64,000 nucleotides of DNA from Hydrogenophaga sp. (GTDB taxonomy: Bacteria; Pseudomonadota; Gammaproteobacteria; Burkholderiales; Burkholderiaceae_C): assembly GCA_016741995.1 (NCBI GenBank), contig JACVCO010000007.1, positions 1 through 64,000 on the forward strand. The letters run 5' to 3'. Positions 42,513 to 49,865 of this stretch are shown piece by piece (within the stretch, counting starts at the first letter, position 1; every line of letters begins with the position of its first letter). Position numbers and translations under genes: made by a program. Below the pieces are notes generated by a model. That model did not search any database, had not been told where the DNA came from, and saw only the letters and a program-made list of their open reading frames with translations.

Positions 42513-43217
42513 ATGACCGCGCCGCCTGTTGCCACACCCTCCACCGAGAGCCTTGGTCACGCCATGAACCTGCCGAAACGGGAAGCCACCCTGGGGGCCA
42601 GCCATTCGCCCCTGACCACGCTCGTGGTCGATGCCCTGCGCGAACGCATCATGGGTGGCGGCATCGCCCCGGGTGACCGCCTGGTGGAAAGCAAACTGTC
42701 CGACGAGCTGGGCGTCTCGCGCATGCCGGTGCGCGAGGCCCTGCGCCAGCTCGCCGCCGAAGGCCTGGTGACGATCGAGCCGCGCCGCGGTGCCTCGGTC
42801 ACCGCCTTCAGCCCCGAACAGGTGCGCGAACTCGTCGAGGTGCGCGCCACGCTCGAAGGGCTCAACGCCAAGCTCGCCGCGCAGCGCCACGACGAGCGCC
42901 AGATCGCCGAGATGGAGCGCATCCTGGCGCAAGGCACGCGCCTGGCACAGAGCGACGACCAGGCCGCCCTGCTCGAGATGAACCAGCTCTTTCACGACGC
43001 GCTGGGCAGCATCGCCGCCAACTCGGTGCTGCAAGAGCTCATGCGTTCGCTGCGCGACCGCACGGCGCTGATCTTCGCGCCGCTGAACCGCGAGCGCGGC
43101 GAACAGAACTGGGACGAGCACGCCGCCATCCTGCGCGCGGTCATCAAGGGCGACGCCGAACTGGCCTCGCTGCTGGCGATGCGCCACGTGTACAACGCAG
43201 CGCAAATGGAACCCTGA
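42513..43217 (+). CDS. GntR-family regulator, FCD-type, candidate GTATAC-site binder
   Basis: 234 residues from the first ATG; a start at 42564 (MNLPKRE) is equally possible as neither has a good Shine-Dalgarno. Winged helix at about 33-100 (LGVSRMPVREALRQLAAEGLV, wing EPRRGASV). The FCD domain has MNQLFHDALGSIA, WDEHAAILRAV and MRHVYNAAQ, the His/Asp pattern of metal-dependent carboxylate sensing. It is the only regulator between the two gene groups that share GTATAC-N-GTATAC sites, so it is the best candidate to bind them (inference). Confidence 0.92.
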   Translation: MTAPPVATPSTESLGHAMNLPKREATLGASHSPLTTLVVDALRERIMGGGIAPGDRLVESKLSDELGVSRMPVREALRQLAAEGLVTIEPRRGASVTAFSPEQVRELVEVRATLEGLNAKLAAQRHDERQIAEMERILAQGTRLAQSDDQAALLEMNQLFHDALGSIAANSVLQELMRSLRDRTALIFAPLNRERGEQNWDEHAAILRAVIKGDAELASLLAMRHVYNAAQMEP

Positions 43218-43234
43218 TCGGGGGTGCCGTGGCC

Positions 43235-44155
43235 TCAGGCCACGGCACGCTGCAGGCGCTGCCACACCAGGCCGGCCAGCGCCGCGTCTTCCAGACCCAC
43301 ACCGACCGACTTGTAGAGCGTGATCTCGCGCGCGTCCTGGCGGCCGGGCTTGCGGCCCGTGACGAGCTCCCCCAGCTCCACCAGGCGCTCTTCCGTCACA
43401 AGGCCGGGCGCCGCCAGCACCAGGTCGCCCGCCTCCAGCAGGGTCTGCGGTTTCCATTCCACGGCGATGCGCGCGGCGCGGCGCAATGCGGTGTCGTCGA
43501 GTTCGCGCGTGTGCGGCAGGCTGGAGCCGATGGCCGCCACGAAGGCGCCTTCGGCCAGTTGTTCGCCGCGAAACAGCGGCGTGGCCGAGCGCGAGGCCGT
43601 GACCACGATGTCCGCACCCTCGACCGCGGCCTCGGGGGTGGCCATGCGCACCGGCACGCCGCACAAGGCCTGCAGTTCCTCGGCGAGACCGGCCGGCGCG
43701 TATGGGTCGCTCACGCGGATCTCGCGCAGCGGGAACGCGCCCGCCATCTGCACCGCGTGCATGCGGCCCTGCACGCCCGCGCCATAGAGCGCCATGACCT
43801 GCGCGTCCGCGCGCGCGAGGTGCCGCGCCGCGATCACCGAACACGCGGCCGTGCGCAGGCGCGTGATGGCGCCGGCGTCGAACGACGCGAGCGCGCGCCC
43901 GTCGTCCGACGAGAACAGCAGGATCACGAAGGTGAACTGGCCCGCGATGGTGGTGTAGACCTTGGCGCCCACCACACCCTGGCCCGGGATGACCGCGCCC
44001 AGCGTCGAGAGCTTGACGCCACCCGCGTCCGTGCGCACGCGCGTCTGCATCGCGGCTTCGCCGCGGCCGAAGCGCGCGAACGCGTCATCCAGCACAGCCT
44101 GGGCCTCGACGGGGGTGATGGTGGCGTCGACGACGGCGTCGGTGATGTGTTGCAT
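43235..44155 (-). CDS. Ornithine cyclodeaminase/mu-crystallin family enzyme
   Basis: 306 residues. Rossmann NAD(P) motif YGAGVQGRMHAV near residue 124; family motif KVYTTIAG and the substrate-side Arg/Lys region KLSTLGAVIPG. Members cyclodeaminate ornithine, dehydrogenate alanine or reduce cyclic ketimines. The catalytic Asp of true ornithine cyclodeaminase (normally near D228) is not clearly present: IGSSLPHTREL replaces the usual GA-D motif. An imine reductase or amino-acid dehydrogenase role is therefore more likely (inference). Last gene of the five-gene ferredoxin operon. Confidence 0.9.
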   Translation of the reverse strand: MQHITDAVVDATITPVEAQAVLDDAFARFGRGEAAMQTRVRTDAGGVKLSTLGAVIPGQGVVGAKVYTTIAGQFTFVILLFSSDDGRALASFDAGAITRLRTAACSVIAARHLARADAQVMALYGAGVQGRMHAVQMAGAFPLREIRVSDPYAPAGLAEELQALCGVPVRMATPEAAVEGADIVVTASRSATPLFRGEQLAEGAFVAAIGSSLPHTRELDDTALRRAARIAVEWKPQTLLEAGDLVLAAPGLVTEERLVELGELVTGRKPGRQDAREITLYKSVGVGLEDAALAGLVWQRLQRAVA

Positions 44156-44168
44156 GGCGGTGGGGAGA

Positions 44169-44924
44169 TCAGGCACCGAAGAGGGTGCGGAGCAGGACGA
44201 CGATCGCGCCGATGGCGGCCATGGCGAGCAGCATCTTGCGCACGAAGGGCGCGGGCACGAAGCGCTTGATCGGGCTGGACGCAAAGAAGCCCGCGAACAT
44301 CCAGGGCATGAGCAGCGCGCTTAGCAGGTACTCGTGCGCCCCCATGCGGCCCACCACCGTCAGCACGGTGATGGACACGGCCGAGCCGATGAAGAAGATG
44401 GCGCCGAAGGTGCCGCGCAACTGCGCCGCGCCCATGTTCTGCATGGCGATGGCAAACGGCGGCGCGCCGGCCGAGGTGATGGTGCCCATCATTCCCGAGG
44501 CCACGCCCGCCACGGCCATGTTGCGCCGCGTCGGCATCACGCGCCAGCCGGTCAGGCTCAGGCTCACGCCGGTGAGGATGAGCAGCGCGAACATCAGCGA
44601 CAGGGTCTTGACCGACAGCAGCACCAGGCACGCCGCGGCGAGCACCGTGCCGGAGAGCCGGCCGACCACGGCCACGTTGGCCAGGGGCCACTGGATGTCA
44701 CCGCGGTCGCGCACCGCCTGCATGAAAGCCAGCGGGCAGCTCAACACCAGCAAGGGGCCGGGCACCAGCTCGGGGAACCAGATCGCCGCCAGCGGCGCGC
44801 TGAACATCGCAAAGCCCAGGCCGCTCACGCCCTGCAGCAGCGCGCCAACGATCACCAGCAGGCCGGCGCCGAGGTAGCGCAGCCCGCTCACGCCTTCCAG
44901 GATGTCGGCCGACAGCAGCTCCAT
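44169..44924 (-). CDS. TauE/SafE-family membrane transporter (second)
   Basis: 251 residues, eight hydrophobic helices. Motifs ALLQGVSGLGFAMFSAPLAAI near residue 30 and MGTITSAGAPPFAI near residue 145, the two family repeats. It has little resemblance to the TauE gene at 41602 beyond these motifs, so it is probably not a recent duplicate. It sits between ferredoxin and cyclodeaminase-like genes (gaps of 6 and 13 bases), indicating that an anionic product or inhibitor must leave the cell during the pathway (inference). Confidence 0.9.
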   Translation of the reverse strand: MELLSADILEGVSGLRYLGAGLLVIVGALLQGVSGLGFAMFSAPLAAIWFPELVPGPLLVLSCPLAFMQAVRDRGDIQWPLANVAVVGRLSGTVLAAACLVLLSVKTLSLMFALLILTGVSLSLTGWRVMPTRRNMAVAGVASGMMGTITSAGAPPFAIAMQNMGAAQLRGTFGAIFFIGSAVSITVLTVVGRMGAHEYLLSALLMPWMFAGFFASSPIKRFVPAPFVRKMLLAMAAIGAIVVLLRTLFGA

Positions 44925-44930
44925 GGCGCG

Positions 44931-45215
44931 TTACCAAGAGACGGCGATGTCGCCCTTCACGAAGGTCTGGCAGGCCATGCGGTAGCCGGCGGCCAGGGCT
45001 TCGTCGTTCAGGTGCTTGCGCTCCTTGGGCTTCACGGCGTCGGTGTTTTCCAGGCCCTGCTCGATGCGGCACTTGCAGGTGCCGCACAGGCCGCCACCGC
45101 ACTTGAAGGGAATGCCGCCCTTCTCGCGCAGCGACACGCGCAGCAGGTTGCTGTTCTCGGGCGCCGCAACGAGCTTGTTGTCGTTGCTGATGAAGGTGAT
45201 GTTGACGGTGCTCAT
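44931..45215 (-). CDS. Plant-type 2Fe-2S ferredoxin (Fd1)
   Basis: 94 residues. Cluster ligands Cys39, Cys44, Cys47 and Cys82 in KCGGGLCGTCKC and MACQTF, the C-x4-C-x2-C...C pattern. Its start overlaps the stop of the orphan protein gene by 4 bases. One of two ferredoxins in the operon; a likely electron carrier from the reductase at 48840-49865 to the di-iron oxygenase at 46048-46785. Confidence 0.94.
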   Translation of the reverse strand: MSTVNITFISNDNKLVAAPENSNLLRVSLREKGGIPFKCGGGLCGTCKCRIEQGLENTDAVKPKERKHLNDEALAAGYRMACQTFVKGDIAVSW

Positions 45216-45541
45216 GCGGATGGCGCGTTGAATTCGGCGGGGTCGCGCGGGCGCAATTCGGCCTGCGTGCTGCCGTAGCGGCACAGGTTGCGCAGCTCGC
45301 GGCGGGCGGCCTCGATGTCGTCAAAGGATTCGAGGAACTTGGAGGGCACCGAGTTGACGGTGTCGCCGCCGCTTTCGTCGATCACGCGCACGCGCGTGGG
45401 CGCCGGCAGCTCGGCCAACAGAAAGCGCGCGCGCACGCGGCCGTCGCAGTGGTAGTCCCAGGCTTCGATGGGCACCAGGCCGTCGCCCGGCTCGGTGCGG
45501 AACTGGCCCGGCTTGCTGGTGAGGATGACGTAGGTGGTCAT
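45212..45541 (-). CDS. Orphan small protein between the two ferredoxins
   Basis: 109 residues, no family recognised. Predicted alpha+beta: MTTYVILTSKPGQFRTEP, then a charged beta-rich middle (RVRARFLLAELPAPTRVRVID) and a helical end (DIEAARRELRNLCRYG). It has two cysteines (in DYHCDGR and NLCRYG), no membrane segment and no signal. It is coupled to Fd1 by an ATGA overlap and lies 25 bases after Fd2. A fixed position between ferredoxins would suit an oxygenase coupling or assembly factor, but this is inference only. Confidence 0.8.
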   Translation of the reverse strand: MTTYVILTSKPGQFRTEPGDGLVPIEAWDYHCDGRVRARFLLAELPAPTRVRVIDESGGDTVNSVPSKFLESFDDIEAARRELRNLCRYGSTQAELRPRDPAEFNAPSA

Positions 45542-45566
45542 GGGGAGTGCCTTGCGCCGCCGGGCA

Positions 45567-45857
45567 TCAGTCTTGCTGGAGCTCGATGTCGTGCTCGACC
45601 CAGAGCTGGCAGGTCAGGCGCCAACCCTGGTCTAGGCGGTCGCCGAGCTGCTTCTTCTCTTTCCAGTTCGGTGGTGGCAGGTGCTCGGCACCGGCGAGCA
45701 CGCGCGTGGCGCAGGTGGCGCACTTGCCCATGCCGCACTGGTACTGCAGGTGCGGGTACGGATAGGCCTTGATGCCGGCGCGCACCACCAGGTTGGTCCT
45801 GGGCGCCACCTCGTCACGGTAGGTCTGGCCGTTCTTGTGGAAGGTGACGGTGGGCAT
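45567..45857 (-). CDS. Plant-type 2Fe-2S ferredoxin (Fd2)
   Basis: 96 residues from the ATG at 45857; an upstream in-frame ATG would run through the operator. Ligands Cys41, Cys46, Cys49 in QCGMGKCATC and Cys83 in LTCQLW. First gene of the minus-strand operon, starting 31 bases from the 23-bp palindrome. Its sequence is clearly different from Fd1 (PHLQYQ before the cluster), so the two probably serve different partners or potentials. Confidence 0.93.
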   Translation of the reverse strand: MPTVTFHKNGQTYRDEVAPRTNLVVRAGIKAYPYPHLQYQCGMGKCATCATRVLAGAEHLPPPNWKEKKQLGDRLDQGWRLTCQLWVEHDIELQQD

Positions 45858-45887
45858 GGCTGGGGTAGGCGATGGGTTGCGATGTCT

Positions 45888-45910
45888 TGAAAGTATACAG
45901 TATACTTTCA
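45888..45910. promoter_or_regulatory. Perfect 23-bp palindromic operator
   Basis: Arms TGAAAGTATAC and GTATACTTTCA are exact inverted complements around one central A. This is the best copy of the GTATAC-N-GTATAC motif and lies 31 bases upstream of the Fd2 start codon. Confidence 0.85.
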
Positions 45911-45969
45911 TCAAGGCGCTCGATTTCCCCGCCCTCTCTTCAGGTTTTGGCCTTGAAATCGGTGTCTAT

Positions 45970-45982
45970 GTATACTGTATAC
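45970..45982. promoter_or_regulatory. Perfect GTATAC-N-GTATAC operator
   Basis: Reads GTATAC-T-GTATAC exactly, 65 bases before the HDO start codon. TATACT-like sequence within it could also be the -10 element, so regulator binding would block transcription directly. Confidence 0.8.
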
Positions 45983-46047
45983 GCCAATCGGGTTGACGTT
46001 CCTCCCGATGCGGTGTCTTCCACCCCCACCCCACCAGGAGCCTTCCC

Positions 46048-46785
46048 ATGTCAGCACTGCTCAGCCGCGACGAATTCCGCACCGCCCTTGAAAACGCCAT
46101 CAAGGGCAAAAGCGCCAACCAGTCCCCCTTCAGCCTGGCCTGGGCCGGCGGCACGCTCTCGCGCGAGCACCTCGCGCGCTGGGCCGAGAACCACTACCAC
46201 TACGTCGGCCCCTTCGCCGACTACCTGGGCTACCTCTACGCCCGCACGCCCGACCACATGACCGAAGCCAAGGATTTCCTGCTGGCCAACATGTATGAAG
46301 AGGAAATCGGCGGCGACCGCCACACCGACCTGCTGATCCGCTTCGGCGAGGCCTGCGGCACCACGCGCGAGCGCATCGTCGACGCCGACAACATGTCGCC
46401 CACCACGCGCGCGCTGCAAAGCTGGTGCTATGCCGTGGCCATGCGCGAAGACCCGGTGGTGGCCGTGGCCGGCCTGGTCGTGGGCCTGGAATCGCAAGTG
46501 CCCTCCATCTACCGCAAGCAGACGCCCACGCTGCGCGAGAAGTACGGCTTCACCGACGAAGAAGTCGAGTTCTTCGACCTGCACATCGTGTCGGACGAGA
46601 TCCACGGCGAGCGCGGCTACCAGATCGTGCTGGAGCACGCCAACACGCCCGAGCTGCAGAAGCGCTGCCTGCGCATCTGCGAAATCGGCGCCGAGATGCG
46701 CCTGCTGTACACGACCGCGCTCTACAACGACTACGTGGCCGTGGCACCGAACCAGGCGCAACCGGCGCTGGCCAAAGCCGCCTGA
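46048..46785 (+). CDS. Heme-oxygenase-like di-iron oxygenase (HDO; TenA/PqqC/CADD fold)
   Basis: 245 residues, all helical. The six metal ligands of the CADD-type HDO site are present with the right spacing: Glu85 and His92 (E-x6-H in EEIGGDRHTD), Glu148 in VVGLESQVP, and His179, Asp183, His186 in DLHIVSDEIHGE. Known HDO enzymes use a labile di-iron site and O2 to N-oxygenate amines, cleave C-C bonds of amino acids, or decarboxylate. Plain PqqC or TenA lacks this ligand set. AGGAG precedes the ATG. It is the first gene of the HDO-ALDH-HbpS-reductase operon, and ferredoxins are encoded divergently. The substrate is unknown. Confidence 0.9.
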   Translation: MSALLSRDEFRTALENAIKGKSANQSPFSLAWAGGTLSREHLARWAENHYHYVGPFADYLGYLYARTPDHMTEAKDFLLANMYEEEIGGDRHTDLLIRFGEACGTTRERIVDADNMSPTTRALQSWCYAVAMREDPVVAVAGLVVGLESQVPSIYRKQTPTLREKYGFTDEEVEFFDLHIVSDEIHGERGYQIVLEHANTPELQKRCLRICEIGAEMRLLYTTALYNDYVAVAPNQAQPALAKAA

Positions 46786-46856
46786 GCGGCCTGGCGATGG
46801 CGGGGGCGGCAACGCCTTCCGCCACCTCGTTTCCTTCTTGCCCGGACCCGCACACC

Positions 46857-48308
46857 ATGCAGACAGAAGAGTTCCTCAACCACATCGATGGCCAATGGGT
46901 GAAGTGCCGCAATGCGCGCACCTTCGACAACACCAACCCGGCCAACACCGATGAGCTCGTCGGCCGCTTCCAGGCGTCGACCGCGCTGGACGCGGAGGAC
47001 GCCGTGAACGCCGCCACCACCGCGTTCGAGACCTGGCGCAAGACCGCCGTGAGCCAGCGCGCGAAGATCCTGAACAAGGCCGCGGACTACCTGGAAGCCA
47101 ACGCACAGCGCTTCGGCGAGGAGCTCAGCCGCGAGGAAGGCAAATCCGTCGCGCTCGGCAAGGACGAATTCCTGCGCGCGGCGCAGACCTTCCGCTTCTA
47201 CGCCACCGAGGGCCAGACCTTCGGCGGCGAGACCTACGTGCAGGACGACGCCGAGATGATGGTCTACAGCCAGCGCGAGCCGCTGGGTGTGGTCTCCGTC
47301 ATTTCGCCCTGGAACTTCCCGGCCTCCATCCCCGCGCGCAAGATCGCGCCAGCGCTGATCACCGGCAACACCATCGTCTTCAAGCCTTCGTCGGACGCGC
47401 CGCTGAGCGGCCTGCGCCTGGTGGAGGCACTGGTCGAGGCCGGTATCCCCAAGGGCGTCATCAACTACGTCACCGGCCGCGCCGGCGACGTGGGCCCGAT
47501 CATCACCACCTCGAAGTCGATCCGCGCGATCTCGTTCACCGGCTCCACGCAGGCCGGCATGCACATCCACCGCACGGTGCACCTCACCACGCGGCTGCAG
47601 ATGGAGCTGGGCGGCAAGAACCCGCTGATCGTGATGGAAGACGCCGACCTCGACAAAGCCGTGGAGCTCGCCATCAAGGGCGGCTTCTCGCTCACCGGCC
47701 AGGCCTGCACCGGCACCAGCCGCGTGATCGTGGTGAAGCCCGTGAAGGCCGCGTTCACCGAGAAGCTGGTCGAGCGCGTGAAGCAGCTCAAGATCGGCCC
47801 CGGCCACCAGCCCGGCATGGACCTGGGCCCGCTGGCCACGGCCAAGCAGCTCGAGACCGTGCTCAGCTACCTCGACATCGGCCGCAAGGAAGCGCGCCTG
47901 CTCTGCGGTGGTGAACGCCTCACCGGCGCGCCGTTCGACAAGGGCTACTACGTCACGCCCGCGGTGTTCGACAACGTCACCCAGACCATGCGCATCGCGC
48001 GCGAGGAAATCTTCGGCCCCGTGATCGCCGTGATCGAGGCCGACGACTTCGCCGACGCGATGGCCAAGGCCAACGACAGCGAGTACGGCCTCTCGGCCGC
48101 CATCGCCACCAAGAACCCGCGCTACATCCACGCGTTCTCGAACGACATCCAGTCGGGCACGGTGAAGATCAACCGCACCACCACCGGCAACCTGGTCAAC
48201 GCGCCCTTCGGTGGCGTGAAGAACTCCAGCACCTCGACCTTCCGCGAATCCGGTCGCGTCGGCCTGGAGTTCTTCACGCAGACCAAGGTGGTCTACCGCG
48301 GCCTCTGA
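46857..48308 (+). CDS. Aldehyde dehydrogenase, semialdehyde-type
   Basis: 483 residues, full length. Catalytic Cys284 in GQACTGTSR, general base Glu250 in MELGGKNP, NAD-binding SFTGSTQAG, and WNFP at the nicotinamide site. The overall flavour is that of alpha-ketoglutaric-semialdehyde or related dicarboxylate-semialdehyde dehydrogenases. It should oxidise an aldehyde released by the HDO reaction to a carboxylate, NAD(P)-dependently (inference). Start ATG at 46857, 71 bases after the HDO stop. Confidence 0.94.
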   Translation: MQTEEFLNHIDGQWVKCRNARTFDNTNPANTDELVGRFQASTALDAEDAVNAATTAFETWRKTAVSQRAKILNKAADYLEANAQRFGEELSREEGKSVALGKDEFLRAAQTFRFYATEGQTFGGETYVQDDAEMMVYSQREPLGVVSVISPWNFPASIPARKIAPALITGNTIVFKPSSDAPLSGLRLVEALVEAGIPKGVINYVTGRAGDVGPIITTSKSIRAISFTGSTQAGMHIHRTVHLTTRLQMELGGKNPLIVMEDADLDKAVELAIKGGFSLTGQACTGTSRVIVVKPVKAAFTEKLVERVKQLKIGPGHQPGMDLGPLATAKQLETVLSYLDIGRKEARLLCGGERLTGAPFDKGYYVTPAVFDNVTQTMRIAREEIFGPVIAVIEADDFADAMAKANDSEYGLSAAIATKNPRYIHAFSNDIQSGTVKINRTTTGNLVNAPFGGVKNSSTSTFRESGRVGLEFFTQTKVVYRGL

Positions 48309-48331
48309 ACCCCACACCCGAGACACTCCCC

Positions 48332-48811
48332 ATGAAACAAGCCCTCAAACTGCAACTGCCCGAAGCGCGCGCCATGGCCGCCGCCGCCCTGGAAAAAGCC
48401 CAGGCCCTGGGCGTGCCCGAAACCGTGTGCATCACCGACGAAGGCGGCTTCCCGCTGGTGCTGGAGCGCATGGACACCGCGCGCGTGACCGGCCCGCAGA
48501 TCGCCTGGAACAAGGCCTTCACCGCCGCCGGCCACAAGCGCTCCACGCACCTCTTCAACACGCCGCCCAACGGCCCCGCCCTGCCCGGCAACGAAGCCTT
48601 CGGCATCCAGTGGAGCTTCGACGGCAAGTTCGCCGTGTTCGTGGGCGGCTTCCCCATCGTGGTCAACGGTGAAGTGGTGGGCGGTGTGGGCCTGAGCGGC
48701 GGCAACGGCGAGCAGGACACCGCCTGCGGCGTGGCCGCACTGCAAGCCCTGAAAGACCTGCTGGCCCCGCAAGGCCTGGACGTGCAGGTCAAGGCCGACC
48801 TCAAGCTCTGA
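48332..48811 (+). CDS. HbpS/GlcG-like small protein
   Basis: 159 residues, typical for the GlcG/HbpS/DUF336 family. Conserved patterns: ARAMAAAALEKAQALGVP, VCITDEGGFPLVLERMD, and GGFPIVVNGEVVGGVGLSGGNGEQD. Family members occur in glycolate and diol utilisation loci and some bind heme; the biochemical role is generally unsettled. It lies 23 bases after the ALDH gene and 28 before the reductase gene, so it belongs to the pathway operon. Confidence 0.92.
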   Translation: MKQALKLQLPEARAMAAAALEKAQALGVPETVCITDEGGFPLVLERMDTARVTGPQIAWNKAFTAAGHKRSTHLFNTPPNGPALPGNEAFGIQWSFDGKFAVFVGGFPIVVNGEVVGGVGLSGGNGEQDTACGVAALQALKDLLAPQGLDVQVKADLKL

Positions 48812-48839
48812 GCGCGCGTTCGCTGGCGAAGGATTGGCC

Positions 48840-49865
48840 ATGGCCCACCGCATCACCTGGCTCGAAACCGGCCACAGCTTCCAAGCCGACGGTGAAGAGG
48901 CCGTGCTGAGCGCGGCGCGCCGCAGCGACGTGCCCTTCGCCTACGACTGCCGCTCCGGCGGCTGCGGCACCTGCCGCGTGCGCATCGTCGAAGGCAGCGT
49001 GCGCTACGACGACGAACTGCCCATGGGCCTGAGCGAGGAAGAAGCCGCCGCCGGCCAGGCCCTGCTCTGCCAGGCCCGCGCCTGCAGCGACCTCGTCGTC
49101 AGCGCCGACCCGCCCGACCTCGGCGCGCCACCGCAACGCCTGCTCGCGCTGGTGCAAAGCGTGGAGCCGCTGTGCGGCGACGTGACCCGCCTGTGCCTTG
49201 AACTGCCGGTGGAACCCGACTTCCGCTTCCGCCCCGGCCAGTACATGAACGTGCACCTGCCCGACGGCGGCCACCGCAGCTTCTCGATGGCTTCGTGCCC
49301 CGATGGCGCGAACGTGGACTTCCACATCCGCCGCATCCCCGGCGGGCGCTTCACCGACGGGGACCTGACACAACTGCAAGCCGGCGACGCACTGGAAGTG
49401 GAACTGCCCCTGGGCAGCTTCTGCCTGCACCCGCAGGACTACCGCCCCATCGTGATGCTGGCCACCGGCACCGGCCTGGCCCCGCTCAAAAGCATGCTCG
49501 ACTCGCTCAAGGGCGACGAAGACTGCCCGCCCATTCACCTGTACTGGGGCGCCCGCACCGAGGCCGACCTGTACCTGGATGCGGAGATCCGCAGCTGGGG
49601 CGCAGGCCTGTACGAGTTCCACTACGTGCCCGTGCTCTCGCGCGCGGGCGCCGATTGGCAAGGCCGCCGCGGCCACGTGCAGCAGGCGGTCATCGAAGAC
49701 CTGGCCGACCAGCTCGGCGACTGCGCGTTCTACCTCTGCGGTTCACCGGCCATGATCGCGGACGCGAAGACCACGCTCGTCGAGCACGGTGCAGACGCAG
49801 CGTTCTTCTACTCGGACAGCTTTCTGTTTCAGCGCGAGATCGTCGACCTCGTCACCACCGGCTGA
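48840..49865 (+). CDS. 2Fe-2S/FAD/NAD oxidoreductase (oxygenase reductase component)
   Basis: 341 residues in the order ferredoxin, FAD-binding, NAD-binding. Cluster ligands Cys37, Cys42, Cys45 (CRSGGCGTC) and Cys77 (LLCQAR). FAD motif HRSFSMAS with the conserved R-x-Y/F-S arrangement; NAD motif LATGTGLAPLKSML and the C-terminal YLCGSPAMI. This architecture matches reductases of class I oxygenases (BenC, XylZ and CDO reductases). ATG at 48840 with AGGA upstream; a TTG six bases earlier is also in frame. It likely transfers NADH electrons to Fd1/Fd2 or directly to the HDO enzyme (inference). Confidence 0.94.
   Translation: MAHRITWLETGHSFQADGEEAVLSAARRSDVPFAYDCRSGGCGTCRVRIVEGSVRYDDELPMGLSEEEAAAGQALLCQARACSDLVVSADPPDLGAPPQRLLALVQSVEPLCGDVTRLCLELPVEPDFRFRPGQYMNVHLPDGGHRSFSMASCPDGANVDFHIRRIPGGRFTDGDLTQLQAGDALEVELPLGSFCLHPQDYRPIVMLATGTGLAPLKSMLDSLKGDEDCPPIHLYWGARTEADLYLDAEIRSWGAGLYEFHYVPVLSRAGADWQGRRGHVQQAVIEDLADQLGDCAFYLCGSPAMIADAKTTLVEHGADAAFFYSDSFLFQREIVDLVTTG

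Noticed and set aside
46048..46785. Calling the HDO gene a thiaminase (TenA) or PqqC.
   Set aside because: The six-ligand set and the surrounding ferredoxin, reductase and ALDH genes fit an HDO oxygenase. No thi or pqq genes are near, and TenA/PqqC lack this metal site.
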